DNA of 9,303 nt from an uncultured Collinsella sp. (GCA_902468695.1 CABQZS010000177.1:1-9303); one strand, 5' to 3'; positions 1 through 6,598 are shown, counted from the stretch's first letter. Notes: generated by a model not told the origin, from the sequence alone. Numbers and translations are program-made.

Positions 1-206
1 CGCCTGGCCTTCGGCGCCGTCACGAACCTGTGCGACGCCACCTCGGCGCTCACCGTCGAGGGCGACCTGCCCAGCTCCCTCGCGATCTCCCTGCACGACG
101 CCCTGCGCTCCAGCATCCTCTGGACCGTGTCCCGCTCGTGCCTCGTGAGCCTTCCGTAGGCCCTCGGGACCGCCCTCGCGGAGCCCCTATTCTTCTTTCC
201 GGACAT
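1..206 (-). CDS. IS30-family transposase, N-terminal part (cut by window edge)
   Basis: Read on the minus strand from ATG at 206-204, the frame stays open for 68 codons to the window edge, so the catalytic DDE domain lies outside. The start has a good Shine-Dalgarno, GGAGG at 212-216 (minus), 5 nt upstream. The protein begins MSGKKNRGSARA and then carries a helix-turn-helix of the HTH_38 type used by IS30 transposases: YGRLTRHERD (residues 17-26), then SCREIARELGRSPSTVSAEV (37-56). The family is known to cut and join the ends of its element using this domain to bind the terminal repeats. Twelve of the 14 arginines use AGG, unlike the host genes, which use mainly CGC and CGT, and this fits an imported element. 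A 52-codon plus-strand frame ending at 159 looks like its antisense shadow. The family call is firm; whether the full element is intact cannot be seen. Confidence 0.85.
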   Translation of the reverse strand, partial: MSGKKNRGSARAVPRAYGRLTRHERDTVQRMLERRASCREIARELGRSPSTVSAEVASHRFVTAPKAR

Positions 207-257
207 GCCGTCCTCCGATCTCCCGGGGCCGGCCGGCCCGGCCCTCAGGGTATCGGG

Positions 258-297
258 TTCCCACATTCATCCGCACATGTGCGGATGAATGTGGGAA
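258..297. repeat. Perfect 40-bp palindrome
   Basis: Bases 258-277 are the exact reverse complement of 278-297; the symmetry fails at the next pair (257/298). Each arm contains the octamer CGGATGAA (inverted at 266-273, direct at 282-289). There is no T-run after it, so it is not an ordinary intrinsic terminator. It lies between the IS30 transposase start and dnaJ. It could be an IS end joined to its mirror image, a palindromic IS30 target, or an operator. The symmetry is seen directly; the role is unknown. Confidence 0.9.
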
Positions 298-302
298 GTG
301 TT

Positions 303-310
303 CGGATGAA
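303..310 (+). repeat. Third copy of the octamer CGGATGAA
   Basis: CGGATGAA at 303-310 repeats the octamer at 282-289 exactly 21 bp further on, about two helical turns. Both are preceded by GTG, as GTG-CGGATGAA and GTGTT-CGGATGAA. Together with the inverted copy at 266-273 this makes three copies in 45 bp. It may be part of the IS end or a regulator site for dnaJ. Confidence 0.6.
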
Positions 311-359
311 GTTGATAATCAAGGATAACATCAAACCCTCTGTTTGCGGTCGGCCCAGC

Positions 360-388
360 TTGGGTATAGGACGCACTGTGACAATAAT
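360..388 (+). promoter_or_regulatory. Candidate promoter for the dnaJ operon
   Basis: TTGGGT at 360-365 and AATAAT at 383-388 are separated by 17 nt and match a sigma-70 -35/-10 pair moderately well. The -10 lies 21 nt before the GTG start, so the leader would be short. Other pairs are possible: TTGCGG at 344-349 with TATAGG at 365-370 (15-nt spacer), and GATAAT at 314-319 with no good -35. No CIRCE element or clear HspR-type operator was seen, so heat-shock control is not supported. Confidence 0.35.
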
Positions 389-409
389 GAAAGTCGGAAG
401 GATTAGGTC

Positions 410-1558
410 GTGTCGGAAAATAGGGATTACTACGAGGTGCTTGGCGTCGACAGGGATGCCGACGCGCGGACGATTAAGCGCGCGTTTCTAAAGAAGGCCC
501 GTACCGTACACCCGGACGTTTCGGACGACCCCGAGGCCGAGGCCAAGTTCAAGGAGCTCAACGAGGCCTATTCCGTTCTTTCCGATGAGCAGAAGCGTGC
601 TAACTACGACCGTTACGGCACCGCCGACGGCCCTGGTGGTTCGGGCTACGTCGATATCAACGATATCTTTGGTGGCATGGGCATGGACGACTTGTTCTCG
701 TCGTTCTTTGGCGGCGGTGCCGGCGGTGGCGCCCGCAGCCGTCGTGAGCGTCGTCGCGGACGTGACATGGCCATCTCGCTTTCGGTGACGCTCGAGGAGG
801 CGGCGCTCGGCTGCAAAAAGACGATCAGCTATGACCGCCTTGCTCCTTGCGAGGACTGCAATGGCACTGGTAGGGCAGAGGGCGCACAGGAAAAGCAGTG
901 CGGCCGCTGCCACGGTACGGGCTACGTCACGACAGTTCAGCGTTCGTTCCTGGGCCAGGTCCAGTCCTCTTCGCCTTGCCCCGACTGCCACGGCGAGGGC
1001 ACGGTCATCGATCATCCCTGCGAGACCTGTGACGGCCAGGGCCGCACGCCTTCGCACGAAAAGATCGACATCGATATTCCCGCCGGCGTTTCGACCGGTC
1101 GCCAGCTGCGCGTGAGCGGCTTTGGCGAGGCCGGCCTTCGCGGCGAGCCTTCGGGCGACCTGATTGTCAACGTGCGCGTTGCCGACCATGAGCGCTTTAA
1201 GCGCAACGGGGACGACCTGTACCTGGTGAGCGATATCTCGATTGCGCAGGCTGCGCTCGGCTGCGAGATCGAGGTCGAGGGCATTATGCCCGACGAGGTC
1301 GTTAAGGTGACGGTTCCCGCCGGCGCCCAGTACGGCGACACCGTGAGCGTCAATAATTACGGCATGCCGCGCATTGGCGGTGGCGGTTCGCGTGGCCGCC
1401 TGATCGTGCAGCTGCGCGTGGTCGTTCCCACCAATCTTTCCAATAAGCAGCGCGAGCTGCTCCGTGCTTTTGCCGATGAGATGGGCGATGACGTCGCTTC
1501 CGGTAAGAAGTCGGTGACCGACCGTATCAAGAGTGCCCTCGACGATATCCTCGATTAA
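410..1558 (+). CDS. dnaJ: Chaperone protein DnaJ (type I, Hsp40)
   Basis: This cytoplasmic co-chaperone delivers unfolded substrates to DnaK and stimulates its ATPase. All domains of a type I DnaJ are present in 382 residues. The J domain (about 5-70) has HPD at 34-36. A Gly/Phe-rich linker (about 76-108) contains DIFGGMGMDDLF and a Gly run. The zinc domain has four CxxCxGxG repeats at 147-154, 164-171, 190-197 and 204-211. The C-terminal substrate-binding domains span about 215-345. The GTG start is chosen because GGAAGGA (396-402) lies 7 nt upstream and the J domain begins at once. The stop codon overlaps the Shine-Dalgarno of mtaB. dnaK and grpE are not nearby. In many actinobacteria this dnaJ paralogue follows the repressor gene hrcA; here an IS30 element occupies that side, so it may be the second DnaJ (inference). 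Confidence 0.95.
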   Translation: MSENRDYYEVLGVDRDADARTIKRAFLKKARTVHPDVSDDPEAEAKFKELNEAYSVLSDEQKRANYDRYGTADGPGGSGYVDINDIFGGMGMDDLFSSFFGGGAGGGARSRRERRRGRDMAISLSVTLEEAALGCKKTISYDRLAPCEDCNGTGRAEGAQEKQCGRCHGTGYVTTVQRSFLGQVQSSSPCPDCHGEGTVIDHPCETCDGQGRTPSHEKIDIDIPAGVSTGRQLRVSGFGEAGLRGEPSGDLIVNVRVADHERFKRNGDDLYLVSDISIAQAALGCEIEVEGIMPDEVVKVTVPAGAQYGDTVSVNNYGMPRIGGGGSRGRLIVQLRVVVPTNLSNKQRELLRAFADEMGDDVASGKKSVTDRIKSALDDILD

Positions 1559-1567
1559 GGAGCCCGC

Positions 1568-2860
1568 GTGCTCGCACCCCATATTTCCGTCGTTAACCTC
1601 GGCTGCCGTGTCAACCGGGTTGAGTCTGACCGTATCACCGCCGATCTTATGCGCCTGGGCTTTGCTATTGTGGAGCCCCAGGATGCCGATCTGATCGTCA
1701 TTAACACCTGTGCCGTGACGGGAGAGGCCGAGGCCAAGACCCGTAAGGCCGTCCGTCATGCGCTGGCCCATCCAAATGAGCCCTATGTGGTCGTGACCGG
1801 ATGCGTGGTCAATTTGCATCCCGAGGAGCTGTTGGAACTTTCGGATCGCGTGATCGCCGAGCCGTCCAAGATCGATGTCGCCGAGCGTGTCTGTGAGGTG
1901 CTGGGCGTTGAGTCCGATAGCGTTCCCGCCTGCAGCGATGGCGAGGTGGTCGATGCGCTCGGCCGCTCTCGCCTGGGCGTGAAGATTCAGGACGGCTGCA
2001 ACCATCGCTGCACCTATTGCGTTGTGTGGAAGGCACGCGGCCCCGAGCGCTCCGTGCCCGTCGAGTCCGTGCTCGAGCAAGTTCGCGAGGCCCAGGAGGC
2101 CGGCGTGCCCGAGGTGGTGCTGACCGGTGTGAACCTGGGTGCCTACGATGGCAAGAGCGCGACCGACGAGCATGTCGAAATCGATGAGCTGCTCGAGGCC
2201 ATCATGGAGCGCACGTCTATCCCTCATGTGCGCATTTCCTCGGTCGAGCCCATGGATATCTCTGAGCGCCTGCTTAAGGTTATGGCACGCTATCCGCAGC
2301 GTATCGCCCCGTTTTTGCACCTGCCTGTGCAGTCCGGCTGCACGGCGACCCTGCATCGCATGGGCCGTCCCTATAGCGCCGAGGCCTTTGAGGACACGGT
2401 GCGTATGATTCGCGCCAACTTGCCCCAGGCGTCCCTTTCGTGCGATGTCATCGTCGGTTTTCCTGGCGAGACGGACGAGGAGTTCGAGGAGTCGCTTGCG
2501 CTGTGTCGCCGTGTGGGTTTCTCGCGTATGCACGTGTTCCGCTACAGCAAGCGTCCCGGTACCCTTGCTGCCGACATGCCCGACCAGGTGCCACCCGAGG
2601 TTATGGCCGAGCGCAGCCGCCGTATGCGAAACGCGGCGCAGGAGCTCGCTATTGCCGACGCTCGTCGTCGCGTGGGCACGGTCGAGCGTGCCGTGCTCGA
2701 GTATGGTGACAACCTGACGCTCGGCTCGTTCCATCATGCCCGTCTTGACGATACCTGTGGACTCACAGCCCCGTGCCTGCTCGATGTTGCTATCATCGGA
2801 GTCGATGATTCCGGCTTGGTCCATGCGCGCAGGGAGGTTCATGGAAGCCTCGAAGATTAG
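1568..2860 (+). CDS. mtaB: tRNA t6A37 methylthiotransferase MtaB (radical SAM)
   Basis: MtaB adds a methylthio group to t6A at position 37 of ANN-decoding tRNAs, using S-adenosylmethionine and two [4Fe-4S] clusters. The 430 residues show the family order. The UPF0004 domain has cluster cysteines C13 (NLGCRVN), C48 (INTCAVT) and C79 (VTGC). The radical-SAM domain carries C144, C148 and C151 in CNHRCTYC. LHLPVQSGC lies at 250-258 and DVIVGFPGETDEEF at 293-306, and a TRAM-like tail follows about 365. NLGCRVNR and VTGEAEAKTRK favour MtaB over MiaB or RimO. Some residues are unusual: VVN follows C79, where YAQ is common, and VVWKARG follows C151, where IIPYARG is common. The GTG start has AAGGAG (1557-1562) 5 nt upstream, overlapping the dnaJ stop. 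The end overlaps phoH by 20 nt. A methylthiotransferase is firm; MtaB is likely. Confidence 0.88.
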   Translation: MLAPHISVVNLGCRVNRVESDRITADLMRLGFAIVEPQDADLIVINTCAVTGEAEAKTRKAVRHALAHPNEPYVVVTGCVVNLHPEELLELSDRVIAEPSKIDVAERVCEVLGVESDSVPACSDGEVVDALGRSRLGVKIQDGCNHRCTYCVVWKARGPERSVPVESVLEQVREAQEAGVPEVVLTGVNLGAYDGKSATDEHVEIDELLEAIMERTSIPHVRISSVEPMDISERLLKVMARYPQRIAPFLHLPVQSGCTATLHRMGRPYSAEAFEDTVRMIRANLPQASLSCDVIVGFPGETDEEFEESLALCRRVGFSRMHVFRYSKRPGTLAADMPDQVPPEVMAERSRRMRNAAQELAIADARRRVGTVERAVLEYGDNLTLGSFHHARLDDTCGLTAPCLLDVAIIGVDDSGLVHARREVHGSLED

Positions 2861-3827
2861 ACTTACCGTTCCCGAGGGTATCGACCCCTCGCGCGTTTTG
2901 GGCGCCGGCGACGGCGTCCTTCGTGCACTCGAGAACTTGGTGCGCGCCCATGTGGTCGCCCGTGGCGATAGCATCGCCGTGAGCGGTGACCCGGATGAGG
3001 TCGAACTCGTGGCGCGTTTTTTCGAACATGCCTTTCGTGAGGCGGCCGCCGGGCGCACGCTGTCTGCCGACGATGTCTCTCGCTGCCTGGCTGTCTTGCG
3101 CGACGGTGAGCACGAGGCTACGTCGCTTCGCGATGACGTGCTGCTTTCGTATCGCGGTCGTGCCATTCGCCCCAAAACGCTCGGCCAAAAGCGCTATGTG
3201 GATGCCATTCGCTCGCATACCATCACCTTTGGCTTGGGTCCTGCCGGCACCGGTAAGACTTATCTGGCCATGGCGCTCGCCGTTGCCGCGCTCAAGCGCC
3301 ACGAGGTGGGCCGTCTGATCTTGACGCGTCCGGTTGTCGAGGCGGGGGAGAACCTGGGCTTTTTGCCCGGTACCCTCGAGGAAAAGATCGATCCCTACAT
3401 GCGTCCGCTCTACGACGCCCTTTTTGACATGATGGATCGCGAGCGCACCGATGAACTCATGGAGCGCGGCGTGATCGAGATCGCCCCGCTTGCCTATATG
3501 CGCGGTCGTACGCTGAGCGATGCCTTCGTGGTGCTCGATGAGGCGCAAAATACCACGCCCGAGCAGATGAAGATGTTCCTGACGCGCTTGGGCTTTAACT
3601 CCAAGTTTGTGATTACCGGCGACCTGAGCCAGCGTGACCTGGTGGGTCGTCGTGGTGGCTTGGCGGATGTCGAGAAGATTTTGGGCCGTGTCGACGAAGT
3701 CGCATTTTCGCACCTCGAGCGTGCCGACGTGGTGCGCCATGCCTTGGTGGGACGTATCGTCGAGGCATACGATACTTATGATGATGTGCGCGAGAAACGC
3801 GTACGTGACCGAAAGGAGTCCCGTTGA
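2841..3827 (+). CDS. phoH: PhoH family protein (PhoL-type ATPase)
   Basis: This is a predicted cytoplasmic P-loop ATPase of the PhoH/PhoL group. Its genes usually sit beside ybeY, and it has been linked to RNA metabolism or ribosome maturation, but its exact reaction is unsettled. The 328 residues contain Walker A GPAGTGKT (133-140), LTRPVVEAGENLGFLPG (161-177), Walker B VVLDEAQN (230-237) and ITGDLSQRD (258-266), all typical. The N-terminal part (1-105) is the more variable substrate or RNA-binding region. I chose ATG 2841 over the upstream in-frame ATG at 2736 because AGGGAGG (2831-2837) lies just before it and the family N-terminus starts here; the longer version would lie mostly inside mtaB. 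The start overlaps mtaB by 20 nt and the end overlaps ybeY by 4 nt, which suggests coupled translation. Confidence 0.93.
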   Translation: MEASKIRLTVPEGIDPSRVLGAGDGVLRALENLVRAHVVARGDSIAVSGDPDEVELVARFFEHAFREAAAGRTLSADDVSRCLAVLRDGEHEATSLRDDVLLSYRGRAIRPKTLGQKRYVDAIRSHTITFGLGPAGTGKTYLAMALAVAALKRHEVGRLILTRPVVEAGENLGFLPGTLEEKIDPYMRPLYDALFDMMDRERTDELMERGVIEIAPLAYMRGRTLSDAFVVLDEAQNTTPEQMKMFLTRLGFNSKFVITGDLSQRDLVGRRGGLADVEKILGRVDEVAFSHLERADVVRHALVGRIVEAYDTYDDVREKRVRDRKESR

Positions 3828-4333
3828 GTGTATTGATCAGCAACGATGCCGAGCTCGATACGCTGCTCGACGCGCAGGAGGTGGAGCACATCTGCGAGGT
3901 TGTGCTTGCCGCCGAGGGCGTTGAACGTGAAGTCGAGATTTCCCTTTCGTATGTCGATGAGGACGAGATGCATGAGCTCAACCACGAGTGGCGCGGTATC
4001 GACCGCACCACCGATGTGCTCTCGTTTGAGTGCGATTCGGCCTTTGACGAGGATATTCCCGCCGATGAGACGCTCGAGCTCGGCGATATCATCTTGGCCC
4101 CGCAGGTTATTTCCCGTCAGGCCCCTGGTTTTGGCAATAGCCCCGCTGACGAGTGTCGTCTGATGCTCGTTCACGGCATGCTGCACCTGCTGGGCTATGA
4201 CCACATCGAGGACGACGAGGCCGAGGTCATGGAGGCCCGCGAGGACGCCATCCTGCGCGATTTGGCGCTCGAGCGCGGCGAGGACCCCAAGCTAGTCCAC
4301 GTCGGCCCCATCACCAACCACGCCCACGACTAG
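3824..4333 (+). CDS. ybeY: Endoribonuclease YbeY, rRNA maturation factor
   Basis: YbeY is a zinc-dependent single-strand endoribonuclease that takes part in 16S rRNA 3'-end maturation and late 30S quality control. In 169 residues it shows the signature HGMLHLLGYDH, with H117, H121 and H127 as zinc ligands, and the upstream block LNHEWRGIDRTTDVLSF (52-68). GDIILAPQ (87-94) is also typical. The start is TTG at 3824: GAAAGGAG (3811-3818) lies 5 nt upstream, and no ATG or GTG in frame lies nearby. The TTG overlaps the phoH TGA by 4 nt (TTGA), so initiation probably depends on termination of phoH. The C-terminal tail after about 150 is short and ends NHAHD. The next gene begins 9 nt downstream. 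Confidence 0.95.
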   Translation: MSVLISNDAELDTLLDAQEVEHICEVVLAAEGVEREVEISLSYVDEDEMHELNHEWRGIDRTTDVLSFECDSAFDEDIPADETLELGDIILAPQVISRQAPGFGNSPADECRLMLVHGMLHLLGYDHIEDDEAEVMEAREDAILRDLALERGEDPKLVHVGPITNHAHD

Positions 4334-4342
4334 GAGCCGTCT

Positions 4343-4720
4343 ATGATTCCCGGATCGAACAAGGACCATCCGTCCTTCTTAAAGTCGTTTTCTTACGCTA
4401 TGGAGGGCTTCGTCACCGCCGTCAAGACCGAGCGCAACATTAAGGTCATGCTCGTGGCGGGCGTGTGCACCGTCATTGCAGGCTGCATCGTGGGGCTCGA
4501 CATTGCCGAGTGGGCCACGATTATCATCTGTTGCGGCCTGGTGATCCACGGCGAGCTTTGCAATACCGCCATGGAGGCCATCGTCGACCTAGCGACCCAG
4601 GAGCTCCATCCGCTGGCCAAGCGTGCGAAGGACATCGCCGCCGCCTCCGTATACGTTCTTTCCATCACCGCCGCGATTGTGGGCTTGCTGGTATTTGCCC
4701 ACGCGCTCGGCTTTATTTAG
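4343..4720 (+). CDS. dgkA: Undecaprenol/diacylglycerol kinase, DgkA family membrane protein
   Basis: This is a small integral-membrane kinase. In Gram-positive lineages this family mainly phosphorylates undecaprenol to recycle the cell-wall lipid carrier, whereas the E. coli enzyme acts on diacylglycerol. The 125 residues contain an N-terminal amphipathic stretch with SFSYAMEGF (15-23) and TERNIKV (29-35). Hydrophobic helices lie at about 34-51, 56-69 and 101-120. The core motif is ELCNTAMEAIVDL (71-83), with E71, N74, E78 and D82, followed by HPLAKRAKDIAAASV (89-103). ATG 4343 has AGGAG (4332-4336) 6 nt upstream, overlapping the ybeY stop codon. The order ybeY-dgkA-era is conserved in many Gram-positives, though the cytidine deaminase gene often found between dgkA and era is absent. 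Substrate choice cannot be read from the sequence. Confidence 0.9.
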   Translation: MIPGSNKDHPSFLKSFSYAMEGFVTAVKTERNIKVMLVAGVCTVIAGCIVGLDIAEWATIIICCGLVIHGELCNTAMEAIVDLATQELHPLAKRAKDIAAASVYVLSITAAIVGLLVFAHALGFI

Positions 4721-4732
4721 AAAGGGATTCCC

Positions 4733-5800
4733 ATGTCCGACAATATGCAGCCTGCCGATGAGATTTTGGACGACGAGTCCCTGGACGCGGTGGATACCGA
4801 GGAGCTCGAGGATGTCGAGGAGTTCGACCCGTTTGAGGGTATGAGCGACGAGGAACTCGACGCCCTGTGCGACGAGGACGACAACCTCGCGGGCTTTGGT
4901 GACGTTGAGCCCGGTTTCCGCAGCGGCTTTGTGGCCCTGGTCGGTCGTCCCAACGCTGGCAAGTCTACGCTGCTTAATGCCTGCTATGGCAAAAAGGTCG
5001 CCATCACCTCGCCGGTGGCCCAGACGACCCGCCGCCGCATGCGCGCCGTCGTCAACCGCCCCGGCTACCAGCTGGTCTTTGTCGATACCCCGGGTATTCA
5101 TAAGCCCAAGGACGGCTTGGGATCCGAGCTCAACAAGAGCGCGTTGTTCGAGCTGAACGATGTTGATGTTGTCGCGTTTTTGATTGATGCCACCAAACCG
5201 ATCGGCAGGGGAGACGCCTGGGTTGCCGAGCGCGTCAGATGCGCTCGTTGCAAGAAGGTCCTGGTGCTCACCAAGGCCGATGAGGCCGACCCCGCACAGG
5301 TCATGGAGCAGCTTAAGGCAGCCCACGAACTCATGGAATATGACGACGAGATCGTGACGTCGTCGGTCAAGAACTTCAACGTCGATGCATTTATCGAGAC
5401 CGTTGCGCACTTTTTGCCTGAGGGTCCGCGTTGGTTCCCCGAGGACATGGGTACCGACGCTTCCGACGAGACACTTGTTGCCGAGTTTGTGCGCGAGAAG
5501 GTCTTGCGCCGCACCCGTGATGAGATTCCGCACTCCGTTGGCGTGATCTGCGATGCGCTTGAGCAGACCAAGAAGGTGCTGCGCGTGCACGCCACCATTT
5601 ACGTCGAGCGCGAGGGCCAAAAGGGCATCATCATCGGCAAGGGCGGCGAGATGATCAAGCATATCGGTATCGACGCCCGTCGCGATCTTGAGCGCATCTT
5701 TGGCACGCAGGTCTTTTTGGAGCTGGACGTGAAGGTCAAGGCCGGCTGGCGTGACGACGAGGCCCAGATTCGCTGCTTTGGCTATAACGCCGAGGACTAA
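4733..5800 (+). CDS. era: GTPase Era with acidic N-terminal extension
   Basis: Era is a Ras-like GTPase that binds the 3' end of 16S rRNA through a KH domain and checks 30S assembly. The 355 residues exceed the usual 295-305 because of an N-terminal extension of about 60 residues in which 26 are Asp or Glu and none is Lys or Arg. The GTPase core follows: G1 GRPNAGKST (71-79), switch region QTTRRR (97-102), G3 DTPG (118-121) and G4 TKAD (180-183), where many Era proteins have NKxD. The KH domain (about 285-345) has the GxxG loop GKGG (302-305). ATG 4733 has AAAGGG (4721-4726) 6 nt upstream. An internal ATG at 4841 (residue 37) has only GAGGG one base before it and would leave part of the tail, so the long form is favoured. 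Gaps are 12 nt to dgkA and 15 nt to recO. Confidence 0.95.
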   Translation: MSDNMQPADEILDDESLDAVDTEELEDVEEFDPFEGMSDEELDALCDEDDNLAGFGDVEPGFRSGFVALVGRPNAGKSTLLNACYGKKVAITSPVAQTTRRRMRAVVNRPGYQLVFVDTPGIHKPKDGLGSELNKSALFELNDVDVVAFLIDATKPIGRGDAWVAERVRCARCKKVLVLTKADEADPAQVMEQLKAAHELMEYDDEIVTSSVKNFNVDAFIETVAHFLPEGPRWFPEDMGTDASDETLVAEFVREKVLRRTRDEIPHSVGVICDALEQTKKVLRVHATIYVEREGQKGIIIGKGGEMIKHIGIDARRDLERIFGTQVFLELDVKVKAGWRDDEAQIRCFGYNAED

Positions 5801-5815
5801 GGACGCGCGGCGCGC

Positions 5816-6565
5816 ATGGCAGGCTCCCGGACATATCGCACGAAAGTGGTCGTGCTCGATAAGACTAAGCTCAAAGAGACCGACCTGATCTTGACGATGC
5901 TTGACGAGCGGGGGCAGCAGGTTCGTGCCGTGGCAAAGGGCGCCCGCAAACCCGGCGGACGCCTGGCTGCGCGCTGCGAGCTGTTCTGTACGGTCGATAT
6001 GCTGCTCGCACATGGACGGTCACTCGACGTGGTTTCTCAGGCCGAGCTTATGGAGGCGCCGCTCGGCGCTGCGCCCGATTACGAGACGACCTGCGCCGCA
6101 AGCGCGATCGCCGAGGTTGCGCGCGTGTGCTCGTTCGAGGACGCCGAGGACCCGTTTACCTTTGCCATCACGCAGCGAGCGCTTGCCCTGGTGGGCAGCG
6201 GGCTTGACACGGCGCATATGGACCTACTTGTGGCGGCATATGTCTTTAAGCTGCTGTCGCACGTTGGCTATCGACCCGATTTTTCGGCCTGTGTGCTGTG
6301 CGGAGACCCCATGCTGTCGTATTTTTCAGCCCAGGCGGGCGGCCTCATGTGCGGGTCGTGCGCGTCGAGCGTTCCGGGTGCCGAACTGGTGTCGACCGGT
6401 GAGACCGCATGGCTGCGCGCCCTCATGTCCATGACCTTCGATGCGCTCATGGCCGAGCGAATCGACCCGCATACGGCGGCATTCTTGCTCGGGCTTTCGC
6501 ATGTTTGGGCTGCGACGCACACCGATCAGCGCCTCCGTGCGATGGAATTCATGTTGGGTCGGTGA
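5816..6565 (+). CDS. recO: DNA repair protein RecO
   Basis: RecO acts with RecF and RecR to load RecA onto SSB-coated single-stranded DNA at gaps, and it anneals complementary strands. The 249 residues show the N-terminal OB fold with TYRTKVVVLDKTKLKETDLI (6-25) and VRAVAKGARKPGGRL (36-50), the helical middle region, and a four-cysteine zinc site: C159 and C162 (CVLC), then C179 and C182 (CGSC). ATG 5816 matches the family N-terminus. The only Shine-Dalgarno, TAAGGA at 5798-5803, overlaps the era stop and is 12 nt away, which is long; a GC-rich GCGCGGCGCGC lies between. Translation may therefore be weak or coupled to era. It is probably the last gene of the operon. No clear terminator follows its stop at 6563-6565. 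Confidence 0.93.
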   Translation: MAGSRTYRTKVVVLDKTKLKETDLILTMLDERGQQVRAVAKGARKPGGRLAARCELFCTVDMLLAHGRSLDVVSQAELMEAPLGAAPDYETTCAASAIAEVARVCSFEDAEDPFTFAITQRALALVGSGLDTAHMDLLVAAYVFKLLSHVGYRPDFSACVLCGDPMLSYFSAQAGGLMCGSCASSVPGAELVSTGETAWLRALMSMTFDALMAERIDPHTAAFLLGLSHVWAATHTDQRLRAMEFMLGR

Positions 6566-6589
6566 TGATGCGCAGGGGCGGGCTGCTTG

Positions 6590-6598
6590 TGGTAACAT
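6590..6598 (+). promoter_or_regulatory. Candidate extended -10 promoter for rpsO
   Basis: TGG followed directly by TAACAT (6593-6598) forms an extended -10 element (TGn plus hexamer). No convincing -35 lies 16-18 nt upstream, as expected for an extended -10 promoter. Transcription would begin about 6605 and give an rpsO leader of roughly 100 nt. The site lies just after the recO stop. Confidence 0.5.

Larger units (their letters stand above)
1..297 (-). mobile_element. Left part of an IS30-type insertion sequence, end near the palindrome
   Basis: The minus-strand transposase begins about 70 nt inside the centre of a 40-bp perfect palindrome (258-297). IS30 elements usually start their transposase some 60 nt from a terminal inverted repeat of 20-30 bp, so the element end plausibly lies at the palindrome centre (277/278) or its outer edge (297). 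The segment 207-257 is GC-rich and non-coding. The other end and any target duplication lie outside the window, so the boundary is inferred and not demonstrated. Confidence 0.5.

Noticed and set aside
1..159. A plus-strand 52-codon open end terminating at 157-159
   Set aside because: The opposite strand in the same region encodes a clear IS30 helix-turn-helix with a good start and Shine-Dalgarno. The plus-strand translation matches nothing I recognise.
258..297. The palindrome as an intrinsic terminator
   Set aside because: No T-run follows on either strand, and the arms are not especially GC-rich at the base.
359..381. A HAIR-like (HspR) operator before dnaJ, from CTTGGGT at 359-365
   Set aside because: The right half should read ACTCAAG after 7 nt. 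Only ACT is present and the spacing is wrong, so the resemblance is too weak.
2736..2840. A longer phoH starting at ATG 2736
   Set aside because: The extra 35 codons lie inside mtaB, lack a Shine-Dalgarno and do not resemble the PhoH N-terminus. ATG 2841 has AGGGAGG just upstream.
488..3175. A minus-strand open frame of 895 codons across dnaJ, mtaB and phoH
   Set aside because: It lies antisense to three well-recognised genes and its translation shows no recognisable domain. It is low-complexity and His/Ala/Gly-rich, as expected from a mirrored GC-rich coding strand. Stop codons are rare in that frame because of codon bias.
4589..6013. A minus-strand open frame of 474 codons opposite era and parts of dgkA and recO
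   Set aside because: It has no domain signal and crosses three confident genes on the other strand, so it is a shadow.
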